Positions 9,344 through 20,390 of a stretch of 64,000 bases of DNA are shown here, piece after piece. Made by a program: the position numbers and the translations under genes. The stretch lies in assembly GCA_028023455.1 (NCBI GenBank), contig JAQFVV010012400.1:10530248-10594247 (forward strand). The letters run 5' to 3'. Positions within the stretch are counted from its first letter, which is position 1. Each line of letters begins with the position of its first letter. Source of the stretch: Epiperipatus broadwayi. Taxonomy: Eukaryota; Onychophora; Udeonychophora; Euonychophora; Peripatidae. Below the pieces are notes generated by a model. That model searched no databases. It was given only the letters and a program-made list of their open reading frames with translations, and was not told the origin of the DNA.

Positions 9344-11840
9344 ATGAGTCATAGCTATAATCTCCTAGAAAGGGAAAACATCAGGTCAACCTGGCTAACA
9401 AGTTTGCACAGCGATAGTAACGTAAAGCAATCTATTTCCATGCCTAACATAAGCCCTAATGAAGAAAATAATAACATAAGCTACCAAAATTACTCTAAAT
9501 CGGTTGATACAAAGCAGGAAGGCCTTGGCTTTCTCAATAAAAAAAAAAAAAAGTAAAAGCATTCAGCAATCAAAAGAAACTCTTGTGAATCCAAACAAAA
9601 ATAACATGACCGCGACTTCTAAAATGCAAAAAGTTGTTACGGTAAATTCGACCGTAAACCTTAAAAAATCAGAAATTCCCACTAATATCTCCCAAAACCT
9701 ATCTAAACCTATCAATGCATCTGAAAACCCACATACTAAACACCCAAAACAATGTCATATGTCCCAAAATAGCCCAAATCTAGCAGAAAATCCTTTTGGA
9801 GATTTCAGCACGACAAGTTTTGAAAAGTTTTTAAATGAAGGTGGTGTATCACCAGTAACGGCTATAGATCTCTGTAACGATCCTTTAGATGAACCAAAAA
9901 TCACTTTACAAACAAAATTAAAAGCTCATAAAGGATAAATAAGTAAAAATACTCAGCCTCAGCCACAATCTGATGGTTTTATACCCTTAAAACAAAATTC
10001 AAGTGGAAAATTCGATTCGAAATCCAATAGCAAAATACACAATTCGTATATCGATCCAATAATAAATTTAGGAAAACCACTAGTATCACCGACTGAAATA
10101 AACTTTATTGAAACAGATTTTCCTTACATTAACACCAACTTTCAAACCAATAATGTGCTCTCTGACCACAATCTAGCAGCTATTCATACCATAGGTTTTC
10201 AACCTTCAACATCAAATACAAATGTCAATTCCAACCCAACAAAAAACCAAAGCTATGCTACGGTATTGGGAAACAATAAATCTAAAGCCCATATCCAAGA
10301 AGCAACCGAACCAGATATTCAACACAATGTCATGGACTTCATTGATGATGATAACCTTATCTCGATCAATGATGAGATCAACACAGAACCATACCAACTT
10401 TCCCAGTCCTATATGAATAATTATGAAGCCATAAGCCAAGAATTTAATTCTAGAATTCCTTCAGTGTTATTTAACTCCTTCCTCAACTACCACAGTGATA
10501 ACACATTGATTCTAACCACCACTAATGACATCTGTCAGTTATTCACCTTTCCAACAGATGATCTCTTTCTGCTTCTTAAAAGTCTTCAGTTAACAGAATC
10601 TATTCGCAGGGTCTATCACTACCCTAACAGTCGCTACTTCATTATTGAGTTTCAGAATTTACTACAGAAAGAACTCTTTAAAAGACAACAATTGTTCTTA
10701 AAAGACCAATATCTCATCAAAATAGATATGAATAAACCAAGAACAGCCTATGGAATAGCACGTAACTGCTACTTTAATTTCACTGATGCTGATCTACAAG
10801 GGCTGCTTGCTAGATATGGTGTGTTAACTAGTTTCAAGTACCTCACAGAGAGAAGGGTAGATATTGAGCTTCCATCTAACAGTGCTGCCTTCTCTCTTAA
10901 GCTCAATCAAGGCATCACTCCATTGGATATTCCTATAACTCTGGAAGAGAAAAAATGTCCAATTTACATAGCTATTCAAGGTGTACAACCTCAGTGTTTC
11001 CACTGTGGAGACCGATCACATCTGGTAAGGTCATGCCCAAACAGAATTTGTGATGTCTGCAACAGTAGGAAAAGCAAAAATCATAGATGCATAAAAAATA
11101 CGCAAAACTTAATTCAGCTATCACATTCTTCACCCACTAACACAGAAGATCACATAAAAGGGCAGATACAAGACTCCAACACTGACTTACTGTTGGAAAA
11201 CAATCTAGAAATGGAGCATCACACTTCAACCAACTCATCTAATGATTACACACCGGTCAGACAACTCCAGCCTCCCATTCTACAACACATGACACAAAAT
11301 CACACCAGCACCCATATGAACCCAAAACAATAAACATCAGCTATCCATATGACACCCCAGAAGATGCAAGAAGCATTCAACACTCACTCAAAGGAAGATC
11401 ATCCAACACAAGCTCCCAACAGTGAACCATTATCAACAAAACAAACTCTTCCAGTCACAAAGTCTCAACAAGAACATCCCATTCCAAACAACAAAAGAAA
11501 AACCCAAAACTCGTCCAGCTCGCAGCCAGAAGATATTAACTCATCTATGGCTGACTCGGACAATGATGACAAAAACAACAAACAAGCAGCAAACCATGCT
11601 ACTAACTTAAGAAAAAAGAGAGAAAAAAGAGCTAAACTAGCTCAATCACTCAGCACACAAGAAAGTAGCTCTTCCCAAAACACAGCTTTTGAAAATGATC
11701 ACAATGAAGATAAACACAATTTCAACCCCTACTTAAGCTCCAAAATACCTGTTTCAACTCAACTGGTAATGGTGTCACATGACCCTGACAAACCACTTAG
11801 TGAAAATCAGAATTTTATGTCAATAATCTCCCCTATGTGA
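9344..11840 (+). pseudogene. LINE ORF1 (RRM-like/CCHC nucleic-acid-binding protein), broken
   Basis: In L1/Tx1 elements ORF1 binds the element's RNA and helps target-primed reverse transcription. It opens with ATG at 9344 (MSHSYNLLERENIRSTWLTS). The frame is lost in an A-run at about 9539-9552, then continues in frame 3. TAA codons interrupt the same frame at 9936-9938 and 11331-11333, and it closes at 11838-11840. The first 350 residues are low-complexity Asn/Ser/Lys-rich. The region around 10530-10960 (LLLKSLQLTESIRRVYHYPN, then a second RRM-like part) resembles the folded core of Tx1-type ORF1. At 10995-11036 lies the zinc knuckle CFHCGDRSHLVRSC, followed by a second Cys/His cluster at 11052-11091. 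The tail is basic (KKREKRAK). One frameshift and two stops mean it is not expressed intact. Confidence 0.8.
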
Positions 11841-11894
11841 TGTACTAATCATAGCTTAGTAAACATAACCTACAAATCTCTGTAACAACTCAAC

Positions 11895-14800
11895 ATGCTT
11901 ATTAAATTGGCCGGAATAAATATAAGGGGTTTTAACTCTCTGGGCCGTGTCTTTGTACTTAAAAGATGGCTAGACAAAACAGACCTCCACATAGTCTGTC
12001 TTTCCAAAACTAAATTACATATAAACTCAAATTACCAAATAACTCAACTGATGCAACAATATGGTCTATTTCATTATGTAACCTCAAACACAGCATCTTC
12101 TGGAGTTGCTTTTATAGTCAATAAGAACCTGACCTACAGCTCTTTCAGAACATTACACCTTAGCAATGATCTATTAGTCATTAAGCTCACTTTTGGAAAT
12201 ATGGCAATAAATATCATTTACTTGTACATCAGAAATGATGCTTACTCAGCACAAGTAGTAATCAATAAAATCAATTCTCTTCTCTCTTCAGATGCCTCCC
12301 TCTTCAGATGCCTCCCCTATTGTTTTTTTTTGGTGACTTCAACATGAGTTACGATAACTTCAACAAAAAACATCTTCACTTAATTAATAGAGTCCTGTTG
12401 TGTGGAGAGGGGTTTTTTCCTCCTGGATCATTCTCTTTCTACACACTATTGACCTTCTCTATTATTCATCTGAACTTCACTTTGACATATGCGCCAAGCT
12501 TCAATTGGTTCCCTTCACTGATCATTTAGCTCTTCTAATTTCATTTCATATAGATCCCACCACCACAGTTCATAGAGATTATACACCTACCATTAGACTA
12601 CTCAACAAAACAGCAACTCCAGAACTCATTTTCTCTGAAGCATATATATTGTTTCAAAAAATCAAAATTCTTACTTTAACCCCACTACAGGCTTGGTCAT
12701 CTTTCAACGGTATATTGAGCTCACTCATAGACTTGTACACAAAGAAAACCAAAGGTCCAAATCAACTATTAAAAGATTTGGATGCCATAAACAACAGGTT
12801 AAAATCTCTACACCATATTGACATTCATCCCCAAGATATTTTGGAGCTAAAAACTCAATACCATAGCAAGCAAAAGGTCCTCGCGCATTACATTGCTACT
12901 AAAAGGTCTAAAATCTTCTTGGCCAACCAGCATAGCTGGACCCACAGCTACATTCGCTGGACAATTGGTTCAGTGGCCAGACCCACACCTACTTCATTAT
13001 CAGTAGATCAGGGTTGCCTCAGTGGCCCAGCAATGCTTGCAAAGATTCATGAACACTTTCAGGCCAGGCTACAGAATTATAAATTTGAAATTGGAAACAT
13101 CTGGAATCACTTGGAAGATGGGGTCGCTCATGATATCAGTGAAAATCAGATAATCCAAAAGCTCGTGGCCTATCCAGAGAGTGTTCATCTGGGACTCCAT
13201 GGAATTCTGAGATTTGTACTTGTCCACCTGAGACATTTTACAGCCCCCATTGTACTGCAGATGATAGATGTTCTGGCAGAAGAGTTTCAAAACATTCCAG
13301 ACCTTTACCCTGTGGCCCTTGTTCCTTTCCTAAAAAAGACCATCAATCCCTCTACCCTATCCAACATAAGGCCCATTTCCATGATTCCCCTCCTAATTAA
13401 GATCATTGAGGCCATAGTCAAGGACAAAATCCAAGATCAACTCTATACACACATCACGCCATATCATTTGCACATAAGGGCTCTTCCACCATGGATGCTG
13501 TGCAGCGTTTTCTTCTTCTGGTAGAACACATCAGACTGCACAAAAAATCCAAGCCTACAGTTATTCAACTTGACTTTGCCTTGGCTTTTGACTCTGTTAT
13601 ACCCACTGTCCTACTCCAGACCTCCAGACTCTCCTTGATTATCAAGTCCCTGGCATCTATACCAGAATTATTGGTAATCTGCTTTTGAACAGATCTATCT
13701 TTACGACACTGGATGGAAGACTGTCCAATGGTTTCAGACTTCATCTTTCCATTCCTCAGGGATCGCCACTCACCACTCTCTGCTTCATCACCTATATAAA
13801 TCCTATGCTCAGAGAGATTGAGTGCAGACTCCCTGAAATTTTCATGCCAGCCCTATGTTGATGATGTCACCATCTTCCTCCCCGATAAAACTCACCTTCC
13901 AACACTCACACAAATCATTGATAAATATTCAAAGAAACTAAATCTGAACATCAACTATAGCAAGTCCTCCATGTGGAAAATCAGCACTGGCTCAGTGATT
14001 CCGTCAGTCTTTACAGCTGAGCCGCAACTCTTCCTTGGTTTTCCTATGGCCAAGTCCAGACTTGCTATGGCAAAAGATATCCAACACTCCATCTTGGAAA
14101 AAACTAGCAAAGTGGTTTGATCTTTATCCCGAATATCTCTTTCCCTGCCGGGCAAAGTAGCCCTTCTCAACATGTTGGTGTTTCCGAGATTGAATTATTA
14201 TCTTCCCATAATTAAACCTACTAAAGCATTTCAGTCATCAATGAACTCACTGTGTTCAAAGCTCATGTGGAGTGAAAAGATTGTTGCCATCAGCATCTGT
14301 AAGATGCAAATGCCCAGAGAGTTAAATGGACTTGTATTACACTCTGTTTCAACAATCTATTTACAGAAGGCAATTGCAGTTCTACATGCAATTCACTTAA
14401 AACAGCCAGAACTAAACCTAGCCACTCCAGTGGAACCTACAGACACACCACCACCTCTTGCTAGCAGATGGGCCACAATTATTTGGTTACATGTCACCAA
14501 GCTGATAAATCTATCTAAAACCTCTTTTGAAGGTAAAATAACCTACTGGCAGGCCTATAACCTCAGATTTCAAAACCAGACTGCCCTCCTGACCACATTG
14601 AACATAGACAATAAACCATTGCTAAAAAAATTGAAGAACTGGTTTAAATTGAAGAACTGGTTTTTTGAACCAAAATACATAGATTTTATCTTAAAGCTCA
14701 ACAACTCATCCTTACCCACTAACCATTTCTTAGTATGGAAAAGAGGACTCACCAAAATCAATCCTCAATGCCAGCTATGTAATACTGCCGATGAAACCAT

Positions 14801-15119
14801 CCAACATTTACTTTATAATTGCCTGTTTCTTTTCCAAATCAGAAACTTCATCACAGAGAAAGTTACATCTGACATCAGAGAAGCCTTAAATATCCAGAAT
14901 GCCATCAAGACAGAAATTTTTTCTCTTATCCAATTCTCTGTCTTCCTTACCTTTGCAGTCTGGTTGACCAGATGTGAATGTGTTTTCTGTCATTCAGGCT
15001 CTTCAGTCACAGAGACCTTTATAGGGCTTGTCAAGAGCATAAGTGCCAGGGACCGGCTGCTTGCACCAGAATGGTTATACAAAGAGACTTGGTCCAGGAT
15101 TGATCTACCAAGCATTTGA
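11895..15119 (+). pseudogene. LINE ORF2 (endonuclease-reverse transcriptase), broken
   Basis: It would nick target DNA and reverse-transcribe the element's RNA. It starts at ATG 11895 (MLIKLAGINIRGFNS, endonuclease N-terminus). The FFGDFNM endonuclease motif lies near 12327-12347, and FTDHLALLISF, holding the catalytic His, near 12517-12549. RT blocks follow: NIRPISMIPLLIKIIEAIV (about 13360-13418), motif A IQLDFALAFDS (about 13563-13595), motif B SIPQGSPLTTLCF (about 13748-13786) and motif C YVDD (13854-13865). The C-terminal knuckle CQLCNTADETIQHLLYNC is near 14770-14823. Frame breaks: near 12300 (16-bp duplication plus an extra T), near 12400, near 13490, and two between 13600 and 13818. 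A TGA at 14118-14120 interrupts the last frame. All RT catalytic residues seen are intact, so decay is recent or modest. Confidence 0.88.
12285..12316 (+). repeat. 16-bp exact tandem duplication inside ORF2
   Basis: TCTTCAGATGCCTCCC at 12285-12300 is repeated exactly at 12301-12316. The unit is not a multiple of three. Together with one extra T in the following T-run it explains the shift from frame 3 to frame 2 just before the GDFN motif. Confidence 0.95.
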
Positions 15120-15194
15120 TCTTATGAACTTTGCAATCAGTCATGCAGTATACCATGTATGAAACCAGTATCATGAAACCATGTACACTTTGTT

Positions 15195-15227
15195 AATAAA
15201 AATTTTTGTTTTAAAAAAAAAAAAAAA
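15195..15227 (+). promoter_or_regulatory. LINE polyadenylation signal and poly(A) tail
   Basis: AATAAA at 15195-15200 is followed by a T-rich spacer and a 15-base A run ending at the right target-site duplication. Confidence 0.8.
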
Positions 15228-15240
15228 CAGTCCTGTAAAT

Positions 15241-15587
15241 TAGTGACATCTAACAGATTTAATGACTTATTATCTTCCTTTGTTTTATGTGTGACAGTCC
15301 ATTATAGTTAAAACATAAATAGTTGCTGATTTTCTTTGGTACTTACATATTAGACTTGCAATGTAGGAAACATGCTATGCCTTTTCATATTTGTGATAAA
15401 TGTCTAACCTTGAGATGCCATCAAATAAACCCTGTGATTTCATCCAATCACATCCAATAACATGATATATTTACACTTTCATTTGTTGTCCAGATTTTAT
15501 TCAGTGTTCTTCTCAAAGTATTTTTTAGTGCTGATTTATTTTGCTATTTTTCCGATCAATATTACAATTTTTTTTAAACAGTACAAA
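15241..15587. other. AT-rich spacer
   Basis: No recognised feature. The right target-site duplication of the LINE lies at 15228-15240, and the Merlin relic begins at about 15588. Confidence 0.4.
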
Positions 15588-16112
15588 ATGATGAACATTT
15601 GGAGTTTACCTGATACTGAGTTCATCCACCCTTCAGACAAGCAATGGTATTGTAATGTTCGAGGATGTAAGAATAAAATAGGCCTTCATAAGGAAACATG
15701 GTGGGGAGTTCCAGAATTTCATTTTTGATGGTGATCTGATTTATTTACAGCTGGGCTCACATATTAACATCCATAGAATTGGGGAAAACAGGGCTTGGTT
15801 TAAGCAGAGAAAAACATAAAATTGGAGGCCCTAACAAAATCATTAAAATTGACAAGTCTTTTGCACAAAAAGAAAAAAAAACAAGCCAGATGAATTCTTC
15901 TGGAACAGTGGATGTTCAAAGGCTTGTGCAGGAGATCAATAAGTGTTTTATCATGAGAATTCATGATAGAACAGTGATAACTCTGATGGAAAGCATCAAA
16001 CAATATGTGAAAAAGGAATCAATAATTTATTTGGACTGTTGGAAAGCCTATAAAATTGCTGAATTATGAGCTGCTAGTTACCAACCATTTTCATGTGAAT
16101 CATGTTAAGTAA
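15588..16112 (+). pseudogene. Merlin/ISXO2-like transposase relic (IS1016 superfamily)
   Basis: Merlin transposases are DDE enzymes related to bacterial IS1016/ISXO2. Frame 3 from 15588 (MMNIWSLPD...) carries a zinc-ribbon-like WYCNVRGCKNKIGLHKETWW, stopping at 15726-15728. Frame 2 at about 15800-16069 gives KIGGPNKIIKIDKSF (consensus iGGpg.iVEIDES, first catalytic Asp present) and later IHDRTVITLMESIKQYVKK then IIYLDCWKAY (second Asp in the DCWKAY motif). After the stop at 16067-16069, frame 3 again continues with YELLVTNHFHVNHVK to 16112, matching the family's GY.H.TVNHS block. The start of the domain between ribbon and IGGP is partly out of frame, and the C-terminus is lost. No terminal inverted repeats were found. 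Merlin is an established animal transposon family; this copy is inactive. Confidence 0.78.
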
Positions 16113-17212
16113 GTCTCTATTTTGGAAAGAAATACTTTAACCCTCCATTTTGGAACAAAATTTTATCCACTTAAAATAAAGTAGAACAGACAAATGATTG
16201 TTTCATCATCATAACAATTCCTGCTATATATTACACAATAAGTACGTTTTCATTTTAAGTGTTTTGTAATTTCATGTCAGATATGCACATAATATTTTAC
16301 ATATAATATTTAGACATGGTAATCTTTTAGATATAGATATAGTAAGACTTTATTTTATTTTTGTTTTTTTGCCAATTTGCTTTAGTGATTATTTTGTAAT
16401 TTCATAACAGGCGCAAATATCTGTATTTAAAATAACATTTGGGAATTGCATAATGCTGTGTCATATTTATTATTTTTTGTGTGAAATTTATATATCTAGT
16501 ATTACTTTAAAATGTACTTTTACAGATTTAGTCTGATGCAATTAGTGTCATATATTAGAGCTGCTATGCCTTTTCACATTCATGTTCAGACTGCCGAAAA
16601 CTTTGTAAATCTTATGAAAATATTATCTGCACATATTCCATTTTGACAAATTTACCATTTAAAGTTTTTACAAGCTCCAGTGTACACATTATTTGTTCAG
16701 ATCACAAGATTAGAAAGTTATCAATAGATTGATATGAATGTGAAAAGATATAGCAAGGCATTATGTTGCAGATCTAATATGTAAGTACCCTTTCTTTTTA
16801 TCACAGATGATAATATGGACTACATGCCATGAATACAATTTAATATTTTCTTTTCATATCACCTTTTTATAAAATGGCATTCTTACTGATAAACCTATTC
16901 TCTTTCACAGGTTAAAGATAATTATTATTTTTAATATATATCCCATTTCAGAAAAAAGTTTTTCTCTAACAGCCTCTCATAGAAAAAAATAGTAAATGAA
17001 AAGATACTTTTTATAAGTTTGAATGTTTTTAATTCTTATTTGACTATTTAGTTATAGATATCTAAATATCAATTTACCAACCAATACTAGATGGTCAAAA
17101 TTGTTAGATGGTCAAAATTGTTATTTAGGAAAGAAATCTGTTAAAAAATAATTTTGCTTGGCCTGGATTTAAATTCCAGGTTATAGTCACAGTAAGTGAA
17201 TGAACTTATTAC
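16113..17212. other. AT-rich stretch; small tandem duplication
   Basis: No gene seen. TAGATGGTCAAAATTGT is duplicated in tandem at about 17088-17121. Confidence 0.45.
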
Positions 17213-17400
17213 TACATTCATCATCATCATCATTATCAATCCACTGCAGGATGAAGGTCTCTCCAAGTTTAATCCATCTTCTCTGATCTTTAGCTTCTCT
17301 TCTCCACACCACCCCTGAACACTTTCTTATTTCATCCCTCCATCTCACATGTGGTCTCTTTCTGGGTATTTGACAATCTCTTGGAATCCAGTTTAAAATT
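17213..17400 (-). mobile_element. RTE LINE 3' end, antisense, 5'-truncated
   Basis: The minus strand reads WIPRDCQIPRKRPHVRWRDE, then an IRKCSGVVWRREAKDQRRWI-like stretch, in one unbroken frame. This is the RTE C-terminal block (consensus RGRP..RW.DD....W...A.DR..W). It ends with GGAGAGACCTTCATCCTGCAGTGGATTG and a (ATG)n tail, seen on the plus strand as (TCA)n at 17221-17233. It is better preserved than the same segment at 8880-9055. Typical 5'-truncated LINE insertion. Confidence 0.8.
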
Positions 17401-17710
17401 ATGAGACCCTTAATTCTTTCTATAGATGCATAATAATTAATAATATAGCAATTCAGATATCTGTGTTATTGAGAAAACAACTACTACTTACACATGCACT
17501 AATATGAACAATTAATGATATCAGAGTAAAGAGTAGTTGTTACACAATATTATAGATACACAAATAGCAAAACTCAAAGCAAGAGTGTCTCCAATGGCAC
17601 TCATAAAATTGCATTGAAAAAAATAGGCATTACTCAATTTCCAAGACATCTGTTAATAGGGAAAATTTAGAGTTCCGATTATATTTTTTATTCTTTAGAT
17701 AAAAATAACT
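17401..17710. other. AT-rich spacer
   Basis: Nothing recognised. Confidence 0.4.
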
Positions 17711-17841
17711 AAATCCTTAGTGATTAGTCAACCAAGAGGTCAACGCAGCAGCCTTGCAAGCAAGTAGGCACTTGCAGACAGTTGTTGCGGGTTCGCTTCC
17801 TCCCGGCTGATGCTTTGACATATGGAAATCCTTAGTGATTA
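17711..17841 (+). mobile_element. tRNA-Val-like SINE with perfect 16-bp TSD
   Basis: The SINE body is 17727-17825: a box A-like CCAAGAGGTCAACGCAGCAG, an anticodon-arm region with a local duplication (GCAAGCAAGTAGGCACTTGCAGACAG), box B GGGTTCGCTTCC and GATGCTTTGACATATGG. AAATCCTTAGTGATTA at 17711-17726 recurs exactly at 17826-17841. Notably there is no poly(A) tail: the body ends in CATATGG directly at the duplication. Confidence 0.88.
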
Positions 17842-19298
17842 ACCAATAATTATTAGTCTAGCAGTGAAATTCATTAAAATCATTGTTTTATGATTGCTAA
17901 ATATTTTGATAGTATTTAATTAAGCAAGTACATTTAACTTTCAAAAATAAGTTGAAGATCTATAGATTATTTTTATATCTACTATACATTCTTTATTAAC
18001 TTGCACTACTGACGTGCTTATGCTTTAAAGATAGCCATATTTTACGTAAATAAATTGATATTAATAGAAAAAGTGGAGTTGTTATTTACAAGTTTGTTAA
18101 AAATGATTTTTAAATCTTTGTTAAGTTAAATTTATTTAATTAATTAATTAATTAAAACATACTATCAAATAATTAACCATCATAAATAACGATGATTAAC
18201 ATTTCACCGCCGGACTATTACGTAAGTACCGTAAATAGCTATCTATTATGTTGTCCGAATAAGATCATCTTGAACTAATTAAGTAATAAAATGCAGTACT
18301 ATTATATTTTAATGTTCCGAACTGCATTATAAACTTTATAAGATTCTATCTTTATTAAATCGCGATTTCACTTGTATTTTCGGCTGGGGGGGGGGGGGCG
18401 TTAAAAATCTATTGTAAAAAATAGCAGCTGAATCATTATTGTTATTGTTAATATGTTCTGATTTTTGGTGACCTTAAAATATATTCTAATTCAGTGTTTT
18501 AAGTTAAAAACTAAATTTAGCAATCTAACCTTCTCATAATCACTTTTTTTTTTTTAAGTTCAAAAAGTCTTTTCTGTTTAGCAGGAAAAGTTTTCTACTA
18601 TGCTCTGATAGCAAGATCAGATTTAAGAAATTAATTCCAAATGTGGTTCTCATTTTCTGAGCAGATTTCCTGCTCTCTCTTTATTTTCTTTCTCGGTGAC
18701 CCGACCCCCTCCTATCTTCCATTTTTTTTGCTGACGTTTTGCCAGTAGGATTCAGTAAACGTAAATACCTTATGAGAGAATGGAAAGAAGATTCATACAC
18801 ATATAGCATTACATACAGCACTTTTTTTTTTTTTTAAAGAAAAAAAACGTCACAAACATTTGACAGAATGACAGAAAAATGTTTATGGTGTCAGTTTATG
18901 TCACAGTGATCTGCAAGTTGAGTAAAATCTAATTTATTATATATATTAAATAGCGTGTAAGTAATCATACGATTATTTGCAGAGAAAGTCACGTGTTGTT
19001 TGAGCATCTACAACAGATCTATTCATCTGACTATAATGTTTTTTTTTTTATTATTTTTCTCAGAAATTGATCCAGAAATCTTTGTGAGTCCACGACTCTA
19101 TCCCTGCATTAATTATATATATTCCATCAAATTATGAATGGTGAAGTCTGAGCTGATTTAAAAGCAATCTAATATATATATGAATTTACCTGACTTTTCT
19201 GCATGAAGATAATTTTAAGTGTTGATATGATATTTCCCCTCTCTATACTTAAATAATAAGTGTAAGAATACTTAAAGCTAAATGGATTTGTAAGTAAC
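17842..19298. other. Unique-looking region, locally less AT-rich
   Basis: No ORF of note. It contains a 12-G homopolymer at about 18386-18397, several poly(T) runs and short blocks of higher G+C (about 18205-18260 and 18690-18760). These could be conserved noncoding sequence or nothing. I see no exon with clear splice sites. Confidence 0.35.
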
Positions 19299-20067
19299 CA
19301 TTAAAAAACAGTCAACACTTAGACAATTCCAATACCAATAACAATCAAGAATTTCAAACTGTTGTCAAGGCAACCTCCTTTTAACAATAAAGGTGGAATC
19401 CCATCTTTATTAATAGCATAATATACTTATATAGACACTAAAGATTGCAACTTTTTTTTCTCATGTGTCATAGCATGAGCTGAGAAGCGAACCCACTAAC
19501 CCAGGACACCAATGCAACTTGACCACAGAGATTGAAATTATTGATACAAAGAAGTTTAAATAAACCTAATTAAACAGATAAATATAATTATTCTGAGTGT
19601 AGACTAATAAATAATCAATTATAACATTACAAATAGCAATTATAAATTTCAAATTGTACCCAATGTATTACTTAAATAATGTGTAATAATGCTCAAGGCT
19701 AACCCATTACAAACTCATTTAACCTTAATCATTATTACACTTATTATTTAAGTAATATTTTGGGTGCAATTTGAAATTTATAATTGCAGTTTATAATGTT
19801 ATAATTGTCTATTTATTAGTCTACATTCAGAATAGATTATATTTACCTGTTTAAAAAGGTTTATCTAAACTTATTTGTATCAATAACTTCAATCACTGTG
19901 GTCGAGTTGCAATCTTTAGTGTCTATATAAGTTATATTAGACCATAGACCATTAATAAAGGTGGGGGTCCACCTTTATTGTTAAAAGGACATTGCCTTGC
20001 TAACAGTTTGAAATTCATGATTGTTAGCAATATTGGGATTGTCCAAGTATTGACTGGTTTTTAATGA
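19299..20067. repeat. ~770-bp palindromic (foldback) element
   Basis: The left arm, from CCATTAAAAAACAGTCAAC, is the imperfect reverse complement of the right arm ending TTGACTGGTTTTTAATG. The arms span about 19299-19693 and 19729-20067, with a spacer of about 35 bases. The left arm is longer because a SINE was inserted in it (19446-19520). No coding sequence is inside. It could be a MITE or foldback DNA element; the ends do not match a family I recognise. Confidence 0.85.
19446..19520 (-). mobile_element. Short tRNA-like SINE inserted in a palindrome arm
   Basis: TGCAACTT at 19446-19453 recurs at 19513-19520. Between them, on the minus strand, lie a short SINE fragment with box B (GGGTTCGCTTCTC), CATGCTATGACACATGAG and a poly(A), seen as T-run 19452-19459. 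The 5' half including most of the box A region is missing. The opposite palindrome arm (19896-19924) holds the same site without insertion, which confirms both boundaries. Confidence 0.85.
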
Positions 20068-20236
20068 TATATATAAATTACATCACCAAAACTCTCATGC
20101 ATAAAAAAACCATCGAATATCAGTATTCTGCTGTTATGATAACACAATAAGAAATAAATTAAAATTTTAATAGTAGTTTTGCCTTGTTAACAGATTACTG
20201 ATATCCTATTGGTTTATTTAAGCATGAAGACTATGG

Positions 20237-20319
20237 TAATATAATTATCATATAATAATCAGTTAAATGGGCACTTACAATTATATATATATTAGAGAAT
20301 AGATTAAATGGGCACTTAC

Positions 20320-20379
<60 letters not shown>

Positions 20380-20390
20380 GAATAGATTGG
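20237..20390 (+). repeat. Tandem duplication around an expanded (AT)n microsatellite
   Basis: A unit (AGTTAAATGGGCACTTACAA, (AT)n, TTAGAGAATAG) occurs twice. The (AT)n is about 5 units in the first copy and about 26 units at 20322-20374 in the second. Confidence 0.85.

Larger units (their letters stand above)
9197..15227 (+). mobile_element. Full-length L1/Tx1-clade LINE insertion
   Basis: A 6.03-kb non-LTR retrotransposon bounded by the 13-bp duplication at 9184-9196 and 15228-15240. Order: a ~147-bp 5' UTR, ORF1 (9344-11840), a ~55-bp spacer, ORF2 (11895-15119), a ~95-bp 3' UTR with AATAAA at 15195-15200, and poly(A) at about 15213-15227. Base composition is clearly less AT-rich than the flanks. 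ORF1 with a CCHC knuckle and ORF2 with an N-terminal apurinic-type endonuclease, RT and a C-terminal CCHC knuckle is the L1/Tx1 plan. Frameshifts and stops make this copy inactive, although the clean boundaries suggest it is not ancient. Confidence 0.9.
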
